This document shows, in pieces, positions 8,086-23,100 of a DNA stretch of 42,270 nt. The DNA is from Akkermansia sp. (lineage in GTDB: Bacteria; Verrucomicrobiota; Verrucomicrobiia; Verrucomicrobiales; Akkermansiaceae). Within the stretch, counting starts at the first letter, position 1. Every line of letters begins with the position of its first letter. Below the pieces are notes generated by a model. The model searched no databases. It had not been told where the DNA came from and saw only the letters and a list, made by a program, of their open reading frames with translations. A program made the translations under genes and the position numbers. The DNA lies in the NCBI GenBank assembly GCA_017398355.1, contig JAFQGD010000036.1, positions 1 through 42,270 on the forward strand, read 5' to 3'.

Positions 8086-8110
8086 AACGGATTTTTTCTT
8101 CAAGTATATT

Positions 8111-8152
8111 GCAAAAAACGCCCGGAGCACCATGACTCCGGGCGTTTTTTGC
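8111..8152. terminator. Bidirectional intrinsic terminator
   Basis: A perfect 17-bp stem (8111-8127 with 8136-8152) with an 8-nt loop. The A-run on one side and T-run on the other let it serve both the sufT unit and the convergent autotransporter gene. Confidence 0.95.
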
Positions 8153-8164
8153 AACTTGGAGCTA

Positions 8165-11100
8165 TCAGAACTTATAACTGGCGCCAACGTTGGCACTATG
8201 GATGTTCGCATTTTCAACGAACTCACCCGTATAGCTCGCATTGAGGCTCCAATGCTCCGACAACGAGTATGTTGCACCGGCGGTGATATTGAATCCAAAG
8301 CGACCGGGGTTCATACCACCGGTTCGGCTGCCATCAAAATCTGTAATCGGGTTATGGCGCACGACATCTTGGTGGAGAGCCATTTCACCATACACACCCC
8401 ACTTACCGCTGTTGCGAGAAGCGCCTACACCCACCTCTGCGCGCAAATTCTGCAGCGAGCCGGTTTCCGCATTCTCTACGCTACCGGAATCGGAAGCATA
8501 ATACTGCAAGCCACTGAATACCCGTACATCGGCCTGCTCACCCACGGTGCGAGCGTAGCTTACGCGCCCATCCACTTGCAGGTGTTTCTGATTCCATTCT
8601 ACAGATTGCAACTCAGATTCACTCCGGCCATAAGCAGTGCTCCAATTCAGGCTCATGCCATTCTTCCAAGAAGTCTGCCCGTATACGGCAAGGTGCGTTG
8701 TATCCTGCTCAATCTTGCTGAAGCCGTGCGGGGAAATGTTGGCCCAGCTATTACCGACGGCCATACCCAACAGAGAGTTCTGCCCTATCTTCGATTCGAT
8801 ACCCAATGCACCACCACTGATATTGGTGTCCGCACCGGCATGCCCCCCGGCTGTACTGTAGCGGCTGGAATCCCCTATGGCACTCGCCCATACGGCTCTC
8901 TCGCCCGCCCCCAGCAGGGTGGCCATGCTGCGCCCGGCTATAGCTCCCATAAAGGCGCGGCTTGCATCAAATTGAGCCCAATTGGCTTGCACCACGGCAT
9001 CCGCTACCCGCTTGGCGGGAGAAGACGGCTCATTCACAAGCAGCGGGTTTCTTTCTGCACCAGTTGCACCGGATTGTACATCCGCCATCTCCGGCTCTTG
9101 GGGATTCCATTCATTTGTGACAGTGAGAGTAATTGCCTTGCCTGTATCAGCGAGGAAGCAATCTTCTGCGCTCACACCAAAGATGCTATATAAATTACCG
9201 ACTTGTGCATACCCCTTGTAGGAGATGAGATTGTAGGTCTTACCCAACTCGAAATCGTAGTTCAGGAAAATGCTGCTACCACTATTGAGGGTAAGAGCCC
9301 CCTTCACTGCGATGGTGGCAGGCTTAGCACCACTCAGCACAATGGAAGCACCATTCTGCATAGACAAACTACCGGCGCTCAACTTGCCATGAATGCAGAG
9401 CTGAGAACCACTGCCAATCGTGAGCGACCCCTTGATGGAAGCGCTCTGCGGCTTGCCTCCCAAAATATTCAGAGTAGAGCCGTTTTGCAGACTAAGGCTA
9501 GCAGCGCTCAACTTACCATGGAGAGACATGTTTGATTTATTCACCAAGGAAACGGCACCCTTCACAGAGACGCTTTGCGGTTTGAAGCTATCCAGTTTTA
9601 TGTTGGACTCCTGCAGCGACAGATAGTTCGCACTCAGCTTGCCATCCAAATTCAGCGAGGAGCCGGAGGCCAATGTGATTCCGCCTTTCATGGCAATGCT
9701 CTGCGGTTTAGAGAAGCTCACATCCAGCTTCGAAGCATCCTTCATGCTCAGGTTATACCCGCTTATCTTACCATTTCCCAACAGTTCAGCCCCATCGGTG
9801 AGGGTAATATCACCCTTGAGGGTAATAGGAGTTGCTTTTGTGCCGATAACATCCAGTGTGCCGGATGCAAGGGAAAGTGAATAAGCACTCAGTTTACCCC
9901 CCAGATTAAGCTTGGCTTTGTCATCAATAAAGAGCCTCGACAGCTTGGCGTTCATGCTCAAGCCTTTCGCACTTGTTGTAAGCACAGCCCCCTCTTTCAG
10001 CGTAAGAGCGTTGGTAACAATTGAGCCCTTGCTATCTAAGAATACATTGCCCGTCACTGCCACATTGCCGGTACCTGAAAGTTTACCGTTGACTATCCCC
10101 CCTGCCAGTATGGCAGAGTTCTGCACATTCAGCTGCGAGCCCTTGAGCATCTGCCCGGAGCTCAACTTGAAGGTGCCGGCATAATTCTTACCACCCTTCA
10201 CAACGGCAGAACCAGCTAATTCAATATCGTTGCGTACAGCCTTGTTCGCCAGATTGAGAATACCGCCGGTGACGGTAATGGCCCCGGTGCCGAAGGCATC
10301 TGCCACACCGGCCGTAAGTGTGCCGGCTTCCAAGAATGTGCCGCCGGAGTACCTGTTGGCCAATGTAATGGAAAGTGCGCCCAAGCCTTTCTTGATAAGG
10401 CGTGCCTCGCCACCTATATAACAGTCGTCGTATTTCGCAAAAAGCTTAACGGACTTAGAGCAATCAAACGTCACGCTGCCGGGCTTCAAATCATCCAAAA
10501 TCTCCAGTTTTTTATTATTATTGATTAAAACGTGGTCGCCATCATGGTATACGGCAGATTCACCGCGTTCATTGACCCACCAACCCGAGTAATCTGTCGT
10601 ATACCAACAATCCATATCCGGTGCCGCAATCAGATTTTGGCTCGTTCGCTCCGTAACACCGAGATAAAGGTTCTTGCCGGACCAATTGAGCGAATATTCC
10701 AAATCACCGACATACACCTCAGAAAGAGACAGATTATTGGCGTTGGTGATTCTGTCGCCTGATACAGAGAAGAGCAAATGCTCACCCTGCGCATAAGTCT
10801 TATTCAGAGAAAGTGTTGTCTTCTGATTGAAGTCAATATCACCTATACTGATGGCTGAATTGCCCGAGAGAGAAAGATTCCCCCCGTCAAACAACAAATC
10901 AGCTGCCGTTGAGCAATCCAAATTCAGCACACCTCCGGTGATGCTGATGGATGTCAGCTTATCTCCCGCAGCCCCTACAATAGTGCTGAGCTTTTCAGTA
11001 ACGGCTGATTTCAGGTAATAAGTAGAATAATCGACCGCACCGGGTGCCGTTGCAATGCCGTTGCTGCCGAGCGTCATGCCCAAGCTTCCGTGTTTGATGA

Positions 11101-14100
11101 TAGCACCATTATTCTGCACCGTTCCGCCATTGACAAGAGTCACGCTATAGGAACCGGCTTTCAGGAACCCATCGCTGCCCGTCTTTCCGGCCGCCGACAC
11201 GTACGACGCATTCGAACTTTGCAGCGTAAGGCCGGAAGCATCAAAGCTACCACTCATGACCAGTGTCCCCTGATTCTGCAGAACAGAAGAGAACTTGTAA
11301 TCGTGGCCTATCAACTCAACGCGGCCGGCGAGAGCAGAGGATAGACTTCCACCATAGGCCTCAATCGTGGTATTGCAAAGGCTACCGGAGGAAAGCCCAC
11401 CGGATTTCAGCAAGACTTTACCGGCGGTCGTATTGCTGCCCAGAGACAGATTACCATTCACCGTCAGCGTTCCCTGGTAGTTTGTACCACTCAATGATGC
11501 CGTCTTGGCATCAATATTGTTGGCTACGGCATAATCCCCCAGTTGCAGAGCGCCACCGGAGAGGAGAATATCACCGGAGCCAAAGGATTTCGCCCCACCG
11601 GCAATGACCTTACCGGCGGAGATGGTCGTTCCCCCGGTGTAGGTATTCGTTGCATTCATGGTGAGAGAACCGGAACCGCTCTTCTGAAGGCTACCGGCAC
11701 CGGCGATAGAGCCGCTTCCCGTAAATACCAACGCAGCAGAACCGGACACCTCCACCTCACCTGGCTGCAACGTGCCGGAAAGTGTCACATTGCCACCCGT
11801 TGCAAAGTGAACGGGCATGCCATCCGTATAGGACACAGTCTTCCCGTCCGGGTCCAGCCAATTCGTGGCAGTGGAGTTCCACACACCATCATTACCGGCC
11901 CAAGTCAGATTCGCTGCGGCTACAGGAACGAGAGATGCCACCTCCATATACAGAGAATTGCCTTCTATCACCAGTTTGCCTTCAAGATTTCTATCCAAAT
12001 ACTCAATTTCGTAATCAGATAAATCGCCTACCAAGGAATCAAACCGAATCAATTCGTGCAGGCCCGGTGTGGCATCCGTCAACGAGACCTGGAAGCCGCT
12101 TCCCAAGGTCAAAGAGCCCTCCACCGTGAGGACGGCATTGAGATCCGACCACAACTTTCCATCAGCAAAGTTCAAATCACCTGTGATACGGGATGACTTG
12201 ACAACGGAGAGCCATTCACCGTTTGACACGGTCACATGACCATTTACAAGACCGCCGTACAAATCCAAATAGCTGTGCGCAACCTGCAAATGATCAACCG
12301 TAATTGAGGCCCCGCTAAAGACACTTATTTTAGCGCACCACCCGGTGCTGTTTTCTATACGCAAATCACCCTGGTAGACATTCACATTGGCATCAAACTG
12401 ACTGCAATCGCCCCCCAACACAGTATCCCCATCGATTGTGACATAGGGTCTAAGGAAGCTCTCGCTTATACCAATCAAATCATTTTTGATGGTACAATTA
12501 CTCAATACCAAGTCGCTACCACCATAAATGCGCAAAGCATCGCCGGAAACAGTTGCATTCTGCACCGAGACATCCACATAGTTATCGCTTCGTATAGCAC
12601 CAATGTTCTTCAATACCGTATCACCGGTAATGGTAACATGCTGAGAGATATCATGTTGATTGGCATTAAGAGAACCTCCGCTTATCATGAGCGTACTGTT
12701 CCCCAAAGCCGTATCACTCATCAGGGACAATTCGCCGGAGACGAGATAAGTCTTACCGGTGAAGGTATTGTTCCCCCCAAGGGTTGTATTGTCATACACA
12801 TACACCGAGCTACCGCCACTGATGGAGGAGTTGATAGTAGCCCCATAGGATTCAATGTGAGCACCTTGCAGGGCACCGCCGGACAAGCTGCCATTATTCT
12901 GCAAGCGCACGCTACCGAGAAGCGAGCCACTCAGAGCCACAGCGCCCTGCACTGTGAAATTACCATCATAAACAGTGCTGGACAGCGAGCCACCGTTTGC
13001 CACGATATCGTTGTCGATATCATAGCTTCCCAAATTCAGAGTACCGCCATTCAAGGTGATGTTGCCCACGCCCAAAGCATACTTTGATTCCACTACAATC
13101 GTACCGCCATTCAAGGTGGTGCCGCCGGTGTATGCATTGTGCGTAGCCACGCGAAGAGTGCCGGGGCCGCTCTTCACCAGAGCCGCATCACCGGCAATAC
13201 TGCCGGAGCCGCTAAACACGACTTCTGCGCTACCGCTCACGCTGATATCGCGGGGGTTTACATCACCGGAGATGGTGACAACACCACCTTGGGCAAACTC
13301 TACGCTATCCCCCTTCATGAAACTGGTTCCGCTACCGCCCAGCATCCAATTGCCGGGAATATCATCAGCCCACACACCATTGCCGGTTTGCCAGGACAAG
13401 GTACCGCCCATTTCTGCAATTTCCAAATAAACGGTACCGGCCTCAGCGCGTGTGGTGTATTTGACACGGGAATTATCATTTGCAAGCTTCAAGTGGTCGA
13501 GAGAGCCCACAACATCACTGCAAGAGAATAGCTCATACACGCCTTCTTTTAAGCTTGCAACATTGATTTGAACATCGCTCGCAAGAGTGAGAACACCTTC
13601 TACACGCAACGCAGAACCGCCATAAGTAATCTTGCCGCCGTCAAGCGTCAGGTTACCTGCCAGCATAGCATCCACCCCCAGCGCCAGGTGCCCATTCTGC
13701 CGCAATTGAATGTTGCCGGAAGCCTGGCCACCGGCAAATTGAAGCGTGTTGGCAGTAAATGCCATATCATTCACGGCAAACAAACCGGCGTTGATAATCA
13801 CATCAGAAGCCCAAGCATTTTGCTCGACGCGTAAAGTACCACCGTTAATAACCGTCGTGGCATAAAGCTGGCTGCAATCACCACTCAGCATCGCATCGCC
13901 ATTTCCCTGCTTTGTGATGCTGATGGGTGCAGATGAGCTACCGCCCCTGAGCGTATTTTCGATTAAGCCGGAGTGCAACTCCAGCGCACCAACCTTCAGC
14001 GCATCACCACTAAGGCTTCCGCCATTCATCACGAGGGTTCCCGCAAAGGAGGAAGAGTTGAGCACATCCGCAATACCCTGTACTTTCACGGTGTTGCGGA

Positions 14101-17100
14101 TAGCACACCCATTCATATCCAGCTGCCCGCCTTGTATGAGCACTTGCCCACTGCCGAACGACGATGCAGAGCCTGCCGTAAGGCGACCCGATTCAATCGT
14201 AGTGCCACCGGTATAGGTATTGCTCTCACGCAGGGTTGCATCCCCGCGCACCAGCACGGAGGATGCGCCGGAAACCGCACTGTAGACAAGGCCCGAATCA
14301 ATGGTTATCTTGGTATCGGCAATGGAAGCGCCATTAATAGTACCACCCTTGAGTGCAATTCCGGCAGCGCTCGTCGTACCGTCCAACTGCAGCATGCCTT
14401 CCACACTCAAAGTACCGGCGTATGCAGAGGCATACAAAGAGCCACCGGTAGCGATAATGTTGTTGGAAACGGCATAGCTGCCCAGATTAAGCTGGCCGCC
14501 CTGCAGCTCGATATCACCTGTACCAAAAGATGCCACACCACCGGCTTTGACCGTACCGGCGGATACAACAGTACCACCGGCATAGGTATTCGCGGCATTC
14601 ATCACAAGTGAGCCACTACCCTCCTTGCGCAGCACAACAGAATCACCGCCGATGGAGCCGCTCCCTTTCAACGTAAGAGTAGAAGAGCCGCTAACGCTCA
14701 CGTCCAAGGGCTTCACTTCCCCGCTGATGGTAACAGTACCCCCACCCGTGAAGGAAACAGCATCACCATCAGCATATGTGGAGGTGGTGGAATCATAGTT
14801 CCACGTTGTGACACCATCGTTTTGCCAAGTGCCGGTCGCGCCCGAACGCCAATTCAACACGCGGGAGAAACCTTCGATGGAAAGCATCAAGCCCGAGTCG
14901 GTACCAATCAATTCGGCCTGTGTACGCACGGAGCTACCATATACCACTTCCAACTGGTCTATGTTGCCCACAAGGCCATCATAAATCATCAGCGTATAAA
15001 GTCCTTCTTTCTTGATGTTCGATACATCAAAAGAACATGACCCGTCAAGAGTCAATGTACCCTCTACTCTCAAACACCCGGATTCATACTGCAATACACC
15101 GCCGGAAACGGTTATATCACCATTCACAGTAGAATCGCCCGCAATATCCAACACACCCTTGCTACCGACCAACACATCGGCCGTAACCGTGCTATTATTG
15201 ATGGCTCTGAGGTGTGCACCGCCGGAAACGGTTAATCCCTGCGTGGCATTCAGCGTAGCGTTGCTCAGGTAGATATTGCCCACCTCCATCAATGCGCTAC
15301 TCGTCAGGATACCATTCGTCACGCGGGTATCCCCCTTGTAAGATGAACTACCGGCAAGCGTGGCGGTGGAGCCATTGACAATGACACCGCCGGCACCAAC
15401 TAAATCATTGTTGATGACCGCAGCTTGCAAGGTGGCTGTTGCACCTGAGCCCAGCTGCAAGGTATCGCCACTCAACGTTGCATTCGTCACATTCAAATCC
15501 CCGGAGAATGCACCACCACCCATAAAGTTGGAGTTTGCATCCACCGTCACCTTATTGTCGAACTGCAAGTTCTTCATGTCCACAGTACCGCCACTGAGAC
15601 GGATATTGCCCATACCAAATGAGTTATTATAGGGGGCTTCATCACTAGCAGAGGCATTGACCGTACCCTGCTTGATATGCAGCGTGCCGGTAAACGTATT
15701 ATTTTTGCCTAGGGTGAGCGAGCCTGTTCCGGTCTTTACAATATTCGTATTTCCACCAATACCATACGCACCGGAGAACACCAAATCCTGAGAGCCACTT
15801 ACCGTGACAGATGCCGGCATTACATGGCTTGTAAGCTCAATTTCTCCACCGGTAGTGAAGCTTACAGCATCACCATTGTGGAAGCGTTTATCAGTGGATT
15901 TCACACTGGAAGGCAGGCTCCAGGCCGTATCGTCAGATGCCCCCCAAGTGCCATTTCCGCCATTCCACGTCAGTTGGCAGGAAACGCGCTCCATACTCAG
16001 CCACAGAGCATTATTTTCCAAGCGGAAAGAGCTCTGCACACGGTCATCTGTCTGTATACCGGTCAGGAGAGATGTCGACCCGCTGATTGATTGGTAACGA
16101 ATCAACATATAATCACCGGATTCACCGATGGAATCCGTGTCAATTTGAGTGGATGCTGATAGAGTCAACGTGCCCTGCAGCGTCAGGGTGTGACCATGGC
16201 TGATGAATTTGCCACCCTTCAGAGTGAGATTACCCACCATGTCAGAGGATTGAGAAAGCTCAACCTCCGCACCGGATGCCGTCGTCAGGGAACCGGCCAG
16301 AGAACCACCGTTGAAGCAAATATTCTGCCCGGAACTCATAGTCATAGCAGATCCCAGCACCAAACGGCCGCCATTTAGCATCACATCTGCGCTAAATGCC
16401 TTAGTCGCCCTCAGTTGCCCTTCTTCTACAGCGATACCGCCGGAAAGAGCCACACTGTTGCTGATTGTCGCCGTGCTACTACCTTTCTTCACCAAAGAAC
16501 CGTTTCCAATCAGCGCTGTGGCAAGCTCACCGGATTGCATTTCAACCTCCCCGGAGACGGTGAGAGCAGAAGCAGAGTTCAGCTTACCACCGGTCAATTT
16601 CAGAGTTCCGGTAACGGTATCAACATTAGCCAGCGAGGCAGTACCGCGTACCTCCACCTCATTAGCCAAGGAGAATCCCTGCATATTCAGGGTACCACCG
16701 TTCAGGGTAACAGTCCCTGCACCAAGAGCCGTACCGCTATTGGCAACCAAAGTACCGCTGTTCTGCACCACACCACCCGTAAAAGAATTATTTCCGCTCA
16801 AGGAGACAGTTCCGTTTTCAACAGTCAGCACACTGTTTCCGGTAATGGCAGAACTGATGGTACCACCCTTGGCCGTAATGCTTGCATTGTTGAGAGCACC
16901 GCCGCTGATAGAGCCACTCTTCAGCACAAGTCCCTCAGCGTTTGTTCCCACAAAGGTTGATTTAAGAGTCAATGCCCCATCAACTGTCAGCGCACCGGCA
17001 AAAGCTCCTGTGCCATTGATAGTCCCCCCCTTAGCGAGGATATCATTGCCAACAGCCAAATTCTGCAATTCCAAAGTACCACCATTGAGCTGCACAGTCC

Positions 17101-20100
17101 CTGTACCGAGAGATTGCGCATTCCACAGCACCAAGGTACCGGCATTGAGCGTCGTGCCACCGGAATAGGTGTTGGCTTGGGAAATGTACGCAGTCCCGGA
17201 ACCGTTTTTCACCACGGATGTTGTACCCGTCAACAGGGTTTCAACATTGCCCGATTGAACCGTCAACCGGGAATCCTTCAGCGAGCCCTCATACACCGTG
17301 CCGCTCACCAAGGTCATTTGGTCCGCCTGCGTATCATCCCCCAAAGCGGCAAAGCCATCTACCGTTATGTTACCACCGTAATCGTATGCCACAAGCGTGC
17401 CATCGCTAATGTACAAATCATTCATGATGCGGCAGAGACCGGTATTCAGAGTGGCTTCTCCACTCAGATACACGGCGCCGCTACCAAATGCGGTTTCACC
17501 GCCGGGCATCATAAATCCACCGGTAATGTACGTACCACCCGTGTAAGTATTGTGCTGGTTGAGTACGGCAGTACCGCTTCCTTTCTTAGTTACTTTGGCA
17601 GAGCCACCAATAGAGCCTTCACCGCTCAACGATATGGATTGAGTACCGCTAAATACAACCTCCGACGGCCTCAAGTCGCCCACGACGATGACAGTCCCTC
17701 TACCATCAAATGTAACCTTGTCGCCATTGTAGAAAGCCTGCCCGGTCAGAGTTGTACCGTTGCCGGTTTTCATCTGCCAATTCTCGCCACCGCCGGGACT
17801 CCAAATACCGTACCCGCCACTCCAGGTCAAATCACTGGGAGCGGAGGTAACATTCATGATAAGGCTACTTCCCTGCACGGCAAAGCTGTATGCAAAGCGA
17901 GCATTCACCGCCATGTCATCCGACAATTTCAACAACGAGACGTTGCCCGATATGGAATCGAAGGTAGCAAGGGTGTACGTACCTCTGTTGCCTGCACCAT
18001 CCACACAAATGTATGTGTTGCCGGTAATGCTCAAGGTACCATTCACATCCAATTTCGTATTTTTCGCAAAATCCACCGAGCCATTACTCAGCGTAAGCCT
18101 GCCGTTCAAGGTGGCGCTCTTATTCAAATCCAGCACACCGTTATTGGTCAAGGTGAAATTACCCTGCAAGGTACCATTGTTCAACTGAATGCCGGAAGAT
18201 GATGATATATTGAATCCCTGTGTGGTCTTGAAGGTACCGCCATTCATCACCAGCGCCCCTTGGAATGAACCGCCGGCGGTCAAGGTGCCGGATTGAAGCG
18301 TCACCCCCTTTGAGAATACGGTAGCACCCGACAAAGACACATTACCGCTCACCACGGCCGAATCTGCACTGATAGCATTGGAAATGCTGCCGGAACGCAG
18401 CTGCATACCGCCGGAAACATTCATTTTTTCGCCACTCAGCGAACCACCGGCCAACTCAAAGCCTTTCTGCAACGAAACAGCAGAGGCATTATAAGACTCC
18501 AATTTACCGGTACCGGTAACCTTGAGAGCACTTGCAAGTGAAGAATCACTACCGCCAAGGCTCAGCGTACCGCTCTTTAATTCGACAGTACCACTACCCA
18601 GAGCACGGCTATTGGATGTGATGAGAGTACCGCCTTCAATGGATGTGCCGCCGGTATAGCTATTGGCCAAATTCATGCTCAAGGCACCGCTTCCTTGCTT
18701 ACGAAGGCTCGTATCACCGGTTATCTCTCCATTTCCGCCATCGTTGAACGTCAATGTACCGGAAGTATTATTCACCAGCATCGAAGCCGGGGCAACGTCT
18801 CCACTGATGCTGATGGTTCCACTCTTCGAGAAGGTCACGCGGTCGCCATCGTAGAAATTGCTATCCGCAGTGCTTGTATTCCATGCTCTTTGAGAAGCAC
18901 CATCGCCGGATTTCCATGTACCGGATGAGAGCGCCCATTCCAAATCTGCTGCCGGTCGCTGCGAGGTATTCAAATGATACATGAGCGTATAATACTTGCG
19001 CCCATTGATGGTGCTGGACACCGTATAATAGCCGGAGCCCCCCACTTCATCATAATAACTCTTATCATTTTCCACCCCGGCCAAAGCACCGTTCAAGAAA
19101 CGAGAATCATAGCGCAGAAGACTATATTCGCCATCTGCCAAACCGGAAGCAAGGCTGCAACTAATACCGGAGATGCTCATGCGGGCGCTGGTGCTGAGGG
19201 CATTCAGAGTAAGCGCCGGAGAAGAAGCATGAGCTGAAGAAATTTGAATCTTGACACCACTGAGTGTGATAGAATCTGCCGTCAGTATGTTTTGCCCGCT
19301 GTAGGAGCCCTTCTGCAAATTCAGCGTCTTGGCAGAAAGTTGGCCACCTTCCATCAAGGCAGCTCCCGCATTGATGGTACCATTGCTGCTCAAGCGGGTA
19401 CCGGATGACATAATCAGCTGGTCGGCAGTAAACGAATCATTGATGACCAATGAGCCGGCACTCACACCCACATTGCCGGTAAACCCACCGAACTCGCCCG
19501 AGAAAGTTTGTGTACCCAGCCCACTCTTCACTATATTGAGCGATCCCAGTACTGAACCGGCAAATGAATAGCTCTTCCCGGAATCCACATTCAGAATTAA
19601 TCGCTGCACCTCATCCACCACCAGAGATTCCGGCGCCAATGTTTTTTCCGTCTTGGCATCCTTCTTCATGTGCCCACTGTACAGATAAGTTGATGAAGAA
19701 GACGATGTCAGGCCTTTTAGTGTCACATCCCCGGCAATACCCAGCGCTGCGCGGCCATCTGCGGCATCATCGCCTCGCACTTCGAGAGCGACCAACCTGT
19801 ATGAGCCCTTGCCCAGCTCTGCAGAGGTGAGATGATAGCAATTAGTCACCCCGTTTTTATCCACACCATTGTCTATCACCGCAATGTTGCCGGTGAATGA
19901 TGTGGCCGCATTGTCCGCAAGCTCATAAACAGTCAATGAGCCAAAGGCACAACCGGCCAAGCTGATATTGCCGGAACCACGCAGCTTCTGCAGTTGTATA
20001 CTCGTACCATACGGCACATAGGCCGAACTCTCATACCGAGCGAGAGCCGCAGAGCCGGCGGAGACATAAACGTCCTTCATCACATGCTCTGCCACCTCAA

Positions 20101-23100
20101 TGGCACTGTATGTTGTGGGCCTGCGCACATAAATAGCGTATTGCCCACCATTCGCCAATGAAAGTGCCGGCGCGTAAAGCGGCGAACCTTCCCAGCTGGT
20201 CTCCTGTACTACATACAGAGACCCGCTAACATTTACCTGCGACGCGTACGTGCCGGTAATGCCGCCCGACTGCAAATCGCCAATTTGAGCAAAACCGGCA
20301 ATATCCAAGGAGAGCGTGTTCGCAAAGCTCGGAGCCCCGCTCGTTGCCAAAAACAAAACCTCCGCATCACTCGCCACGCGGAGCGTACCATTACCCTGAA
20401 TCTTACCACTGATTTCAGCCTCACCACACAACTCCAATATACCTAAATCAGAAAGGGAAACACGGTTCGACAAATTGCCGTTCCATTTCATCGTTGTGGT
20501 AGAGAAATATTTCATCGTTGTGGTAGAGGAATCACCACGGTACCCTACTTCAATTCCCCCGGCCACGTTTACATTGCCCGTGAAGTTGTAACTGATGGGG
20601 GAATCACTATCATTGCGCAGCGCAAGTTGAGAGGAGGTATTACTGCTGCTGATATCACCGGCAATGGTGGTATCTTTCGATAAATCCAATATCAAATCCG
20701 CACCGTTCAGCACAACATCGCCGGTTAATTCCTGGATATCCTTGACAGTAAGCGCAGCGCTTGCCGTGCTACCACTCAATGTCAGTTTTCCCTTGGAGGT
20801 AAGCTTGAGGGATTGCTCCGTCTGCGTATTCTTGAGAGCATAGGTCAACTGAGCCGTATCCAGCAACTGCAAGGAAGAGCCACCAAACACCATGGAGCTG
20901 CTCACCACACTATCCCCGCTAATCACAACACCGTTCTGCACATCTATTGCACCGGGAGTAGAGGTGGAGCTGGTGAAACTCCACTTGCCATCCGCAATAC
21001 TCACAGAACCAGGCATGACTGTTTGGGATACCGTCACCGTGTTGCTCGACGTCCCGGTGCTGCTGAACAGCACATCCTTTCCGGCCGTCTTGAGCGATTT
21101 CCCCTGCCACATAGACGGGCTCCAGGTGCCGTTCCCGCTACTCCAACTATAACTAGCTGTGGGTTTGAACACGATATACCCATTCTCATATGCAAGTGTA
21201 CCACCGGAAATAGTCACATTGCTGAGAGTCGAGGCCGAAAAACCATCTACATCTACCAATCGGTAAGTCGCGCCTTCCGTAAAATTAAAATCCGTATTAT
21301 ATTGGAACACCGTCCCGGAACCCAAGGTGAGTGCGCCGGTCAGCGACAGCAACGGCGTCGTGACGTTGGAGGAATCCAACACCATGTTAAAGATAGCGCC
21401 TGAAGCAAACTGAAGTTTGGATACACCCAACGTGAACGCCCCCGAACTATCGGAATCAACCTTGAGCATACCTCCTTGGTTCACCACCAAATTTCCCGTC
21501 AGTGTCAATGTATTCTTCCCGGAGCTAAACAATACACCGCCCTTGCTGACGGAGAATGAACTGCCGCTCAGTTTGCTACTACTGCTCAACGCCAACGTGC
21601 CGCTGCTGAGTGTAGCATTGGAAAAACTCACCTGCACCCCGGCAATCTTGGCTGTACCGCTGCCACTCTTGGTCAGGCTTCCTACTTTCAGGCTCGTTCC
21701 GTTGTTGGTGGTAAACACATATTCCGAGCTTGTGTCAACGATGAGGTCGCCGGCCGTTATCGTTTTGCCGGTCGCGTTCAACACCACTTTCTTGTTGGTG
21801 GAGTGATCGTCAAACTTCACATCTCGCCCCGCTGTATAGTACGTCGGAAAATAAGTCTTCCCGTATGATGCCCCCGTGGCACAATATACATCCCAACCTG
21901 TGGCGGTCGTCGGCAATTCATCCGAGTTGTAGGCCACCTCATTCCCCGTCCACATCCCGCCACTCTTGCTTCCATTCCATACTTGCGGATTATCCGGATC
22001 CGTGTACTCCTCGTGCATCTTAACCAAGCTTGTAGGCGTATAGATGCCGATTAATTCTTGAAGCACAGCACGATAGGTACTGTCCGATTTATTGGAAAAA
22101 TACACTTGCCACCCATCAAGAATGGCTGCAATATACCCGTTTACCAGAAGAACGTATGGCTCACCATTCTTATAGGACTCAAACGCATTAAAATATGTCA
22201 GGGTGTAGGGCATTAGTGTTAACTGGGGCTGGCCGGTATCCTCATTATCAGCCACCCACAAACAATTCACATACCCATCACTTCCAACTGTATACCCATA
22301 ACACGAGATAGCGTGCCCGCCATTTCTGACAAAATACGCGTTCCCTTCCGAATCGTACATTTTTTCAAAATGGCCATACCCCAAGCTCAAAGGTGATGAG
22401 AAATAAGTAACATCACTTCCACTGGAAACCGAGGAAAAGATGGATTTTATCCCATCGGAAAAAGCTTTCTTCGATGCTACTGGTTCAGCAATATACTGAT
22501 TCTCGTTTAAGAAATAAAACGATAAATAGTCATTCTCCACATAAGTCGAAGAATTAGTGTAATACTTACTAAAAAAGCCCCCGCCACCTCTTTTCTTTTG
22601 CTTGTCGTATGTACCACCTTTCAAAAACCAAGTAAAACCGTTTGTTGAATTTCCATCGGTATCCACCCAGTAGTCATAAAAATGTGTCGACACTTCCAAT
22701 GCAGCAAGGCCACCAAAATCATCTACTAATGATTCATCGTAATTATAACCGAATGGCATCGATGACGCACTGTGCGAAAAAATACCATATCTATCTAACC
22801 AATGCTGAATAGTGTTTGATGCTGACTGATACCAGCATGTTAAATGGTCATCCAATAGCGCATTTATAAATTTCGTATCCTTTTGTATAGCAGTACGCAA
22901 TGCGCTGTATGATTTATAGGTAGATGATGTTGTACTTGTAGAAAGCAACGATTTAAGATTACCCAGGAAATCAAAACTATACCCGGCCTGCTTATATGCC
23001 GCAAACAAGCTCTTATATAAATTGTCACTTTTCAGTATGTTTCCATCATCATCCGCATACAGATAATAGGCCTTTGATGTATCATAGAAATTGACGGACT

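Noticed and set aside
7988..9193. 401-codon plus-strand frame over the autotransporter barrel
   Set aside because: It runs through a strong bidirectional terminator and is antisense to the conserved barrel domain.
17114..18202. 362-codon plus-strand frame inside the autotransporter gene
   Set aside because: A shadow of the repetitive minus-strand gene; low-complexity text with no domain pattern.
9280..23000. CRISPR-like or satellite DNA from the many repeats
   Set aside because: All the repeats are in frame within one continuous protein and follow beta-strand repeat patterns; there are no regular spacers.
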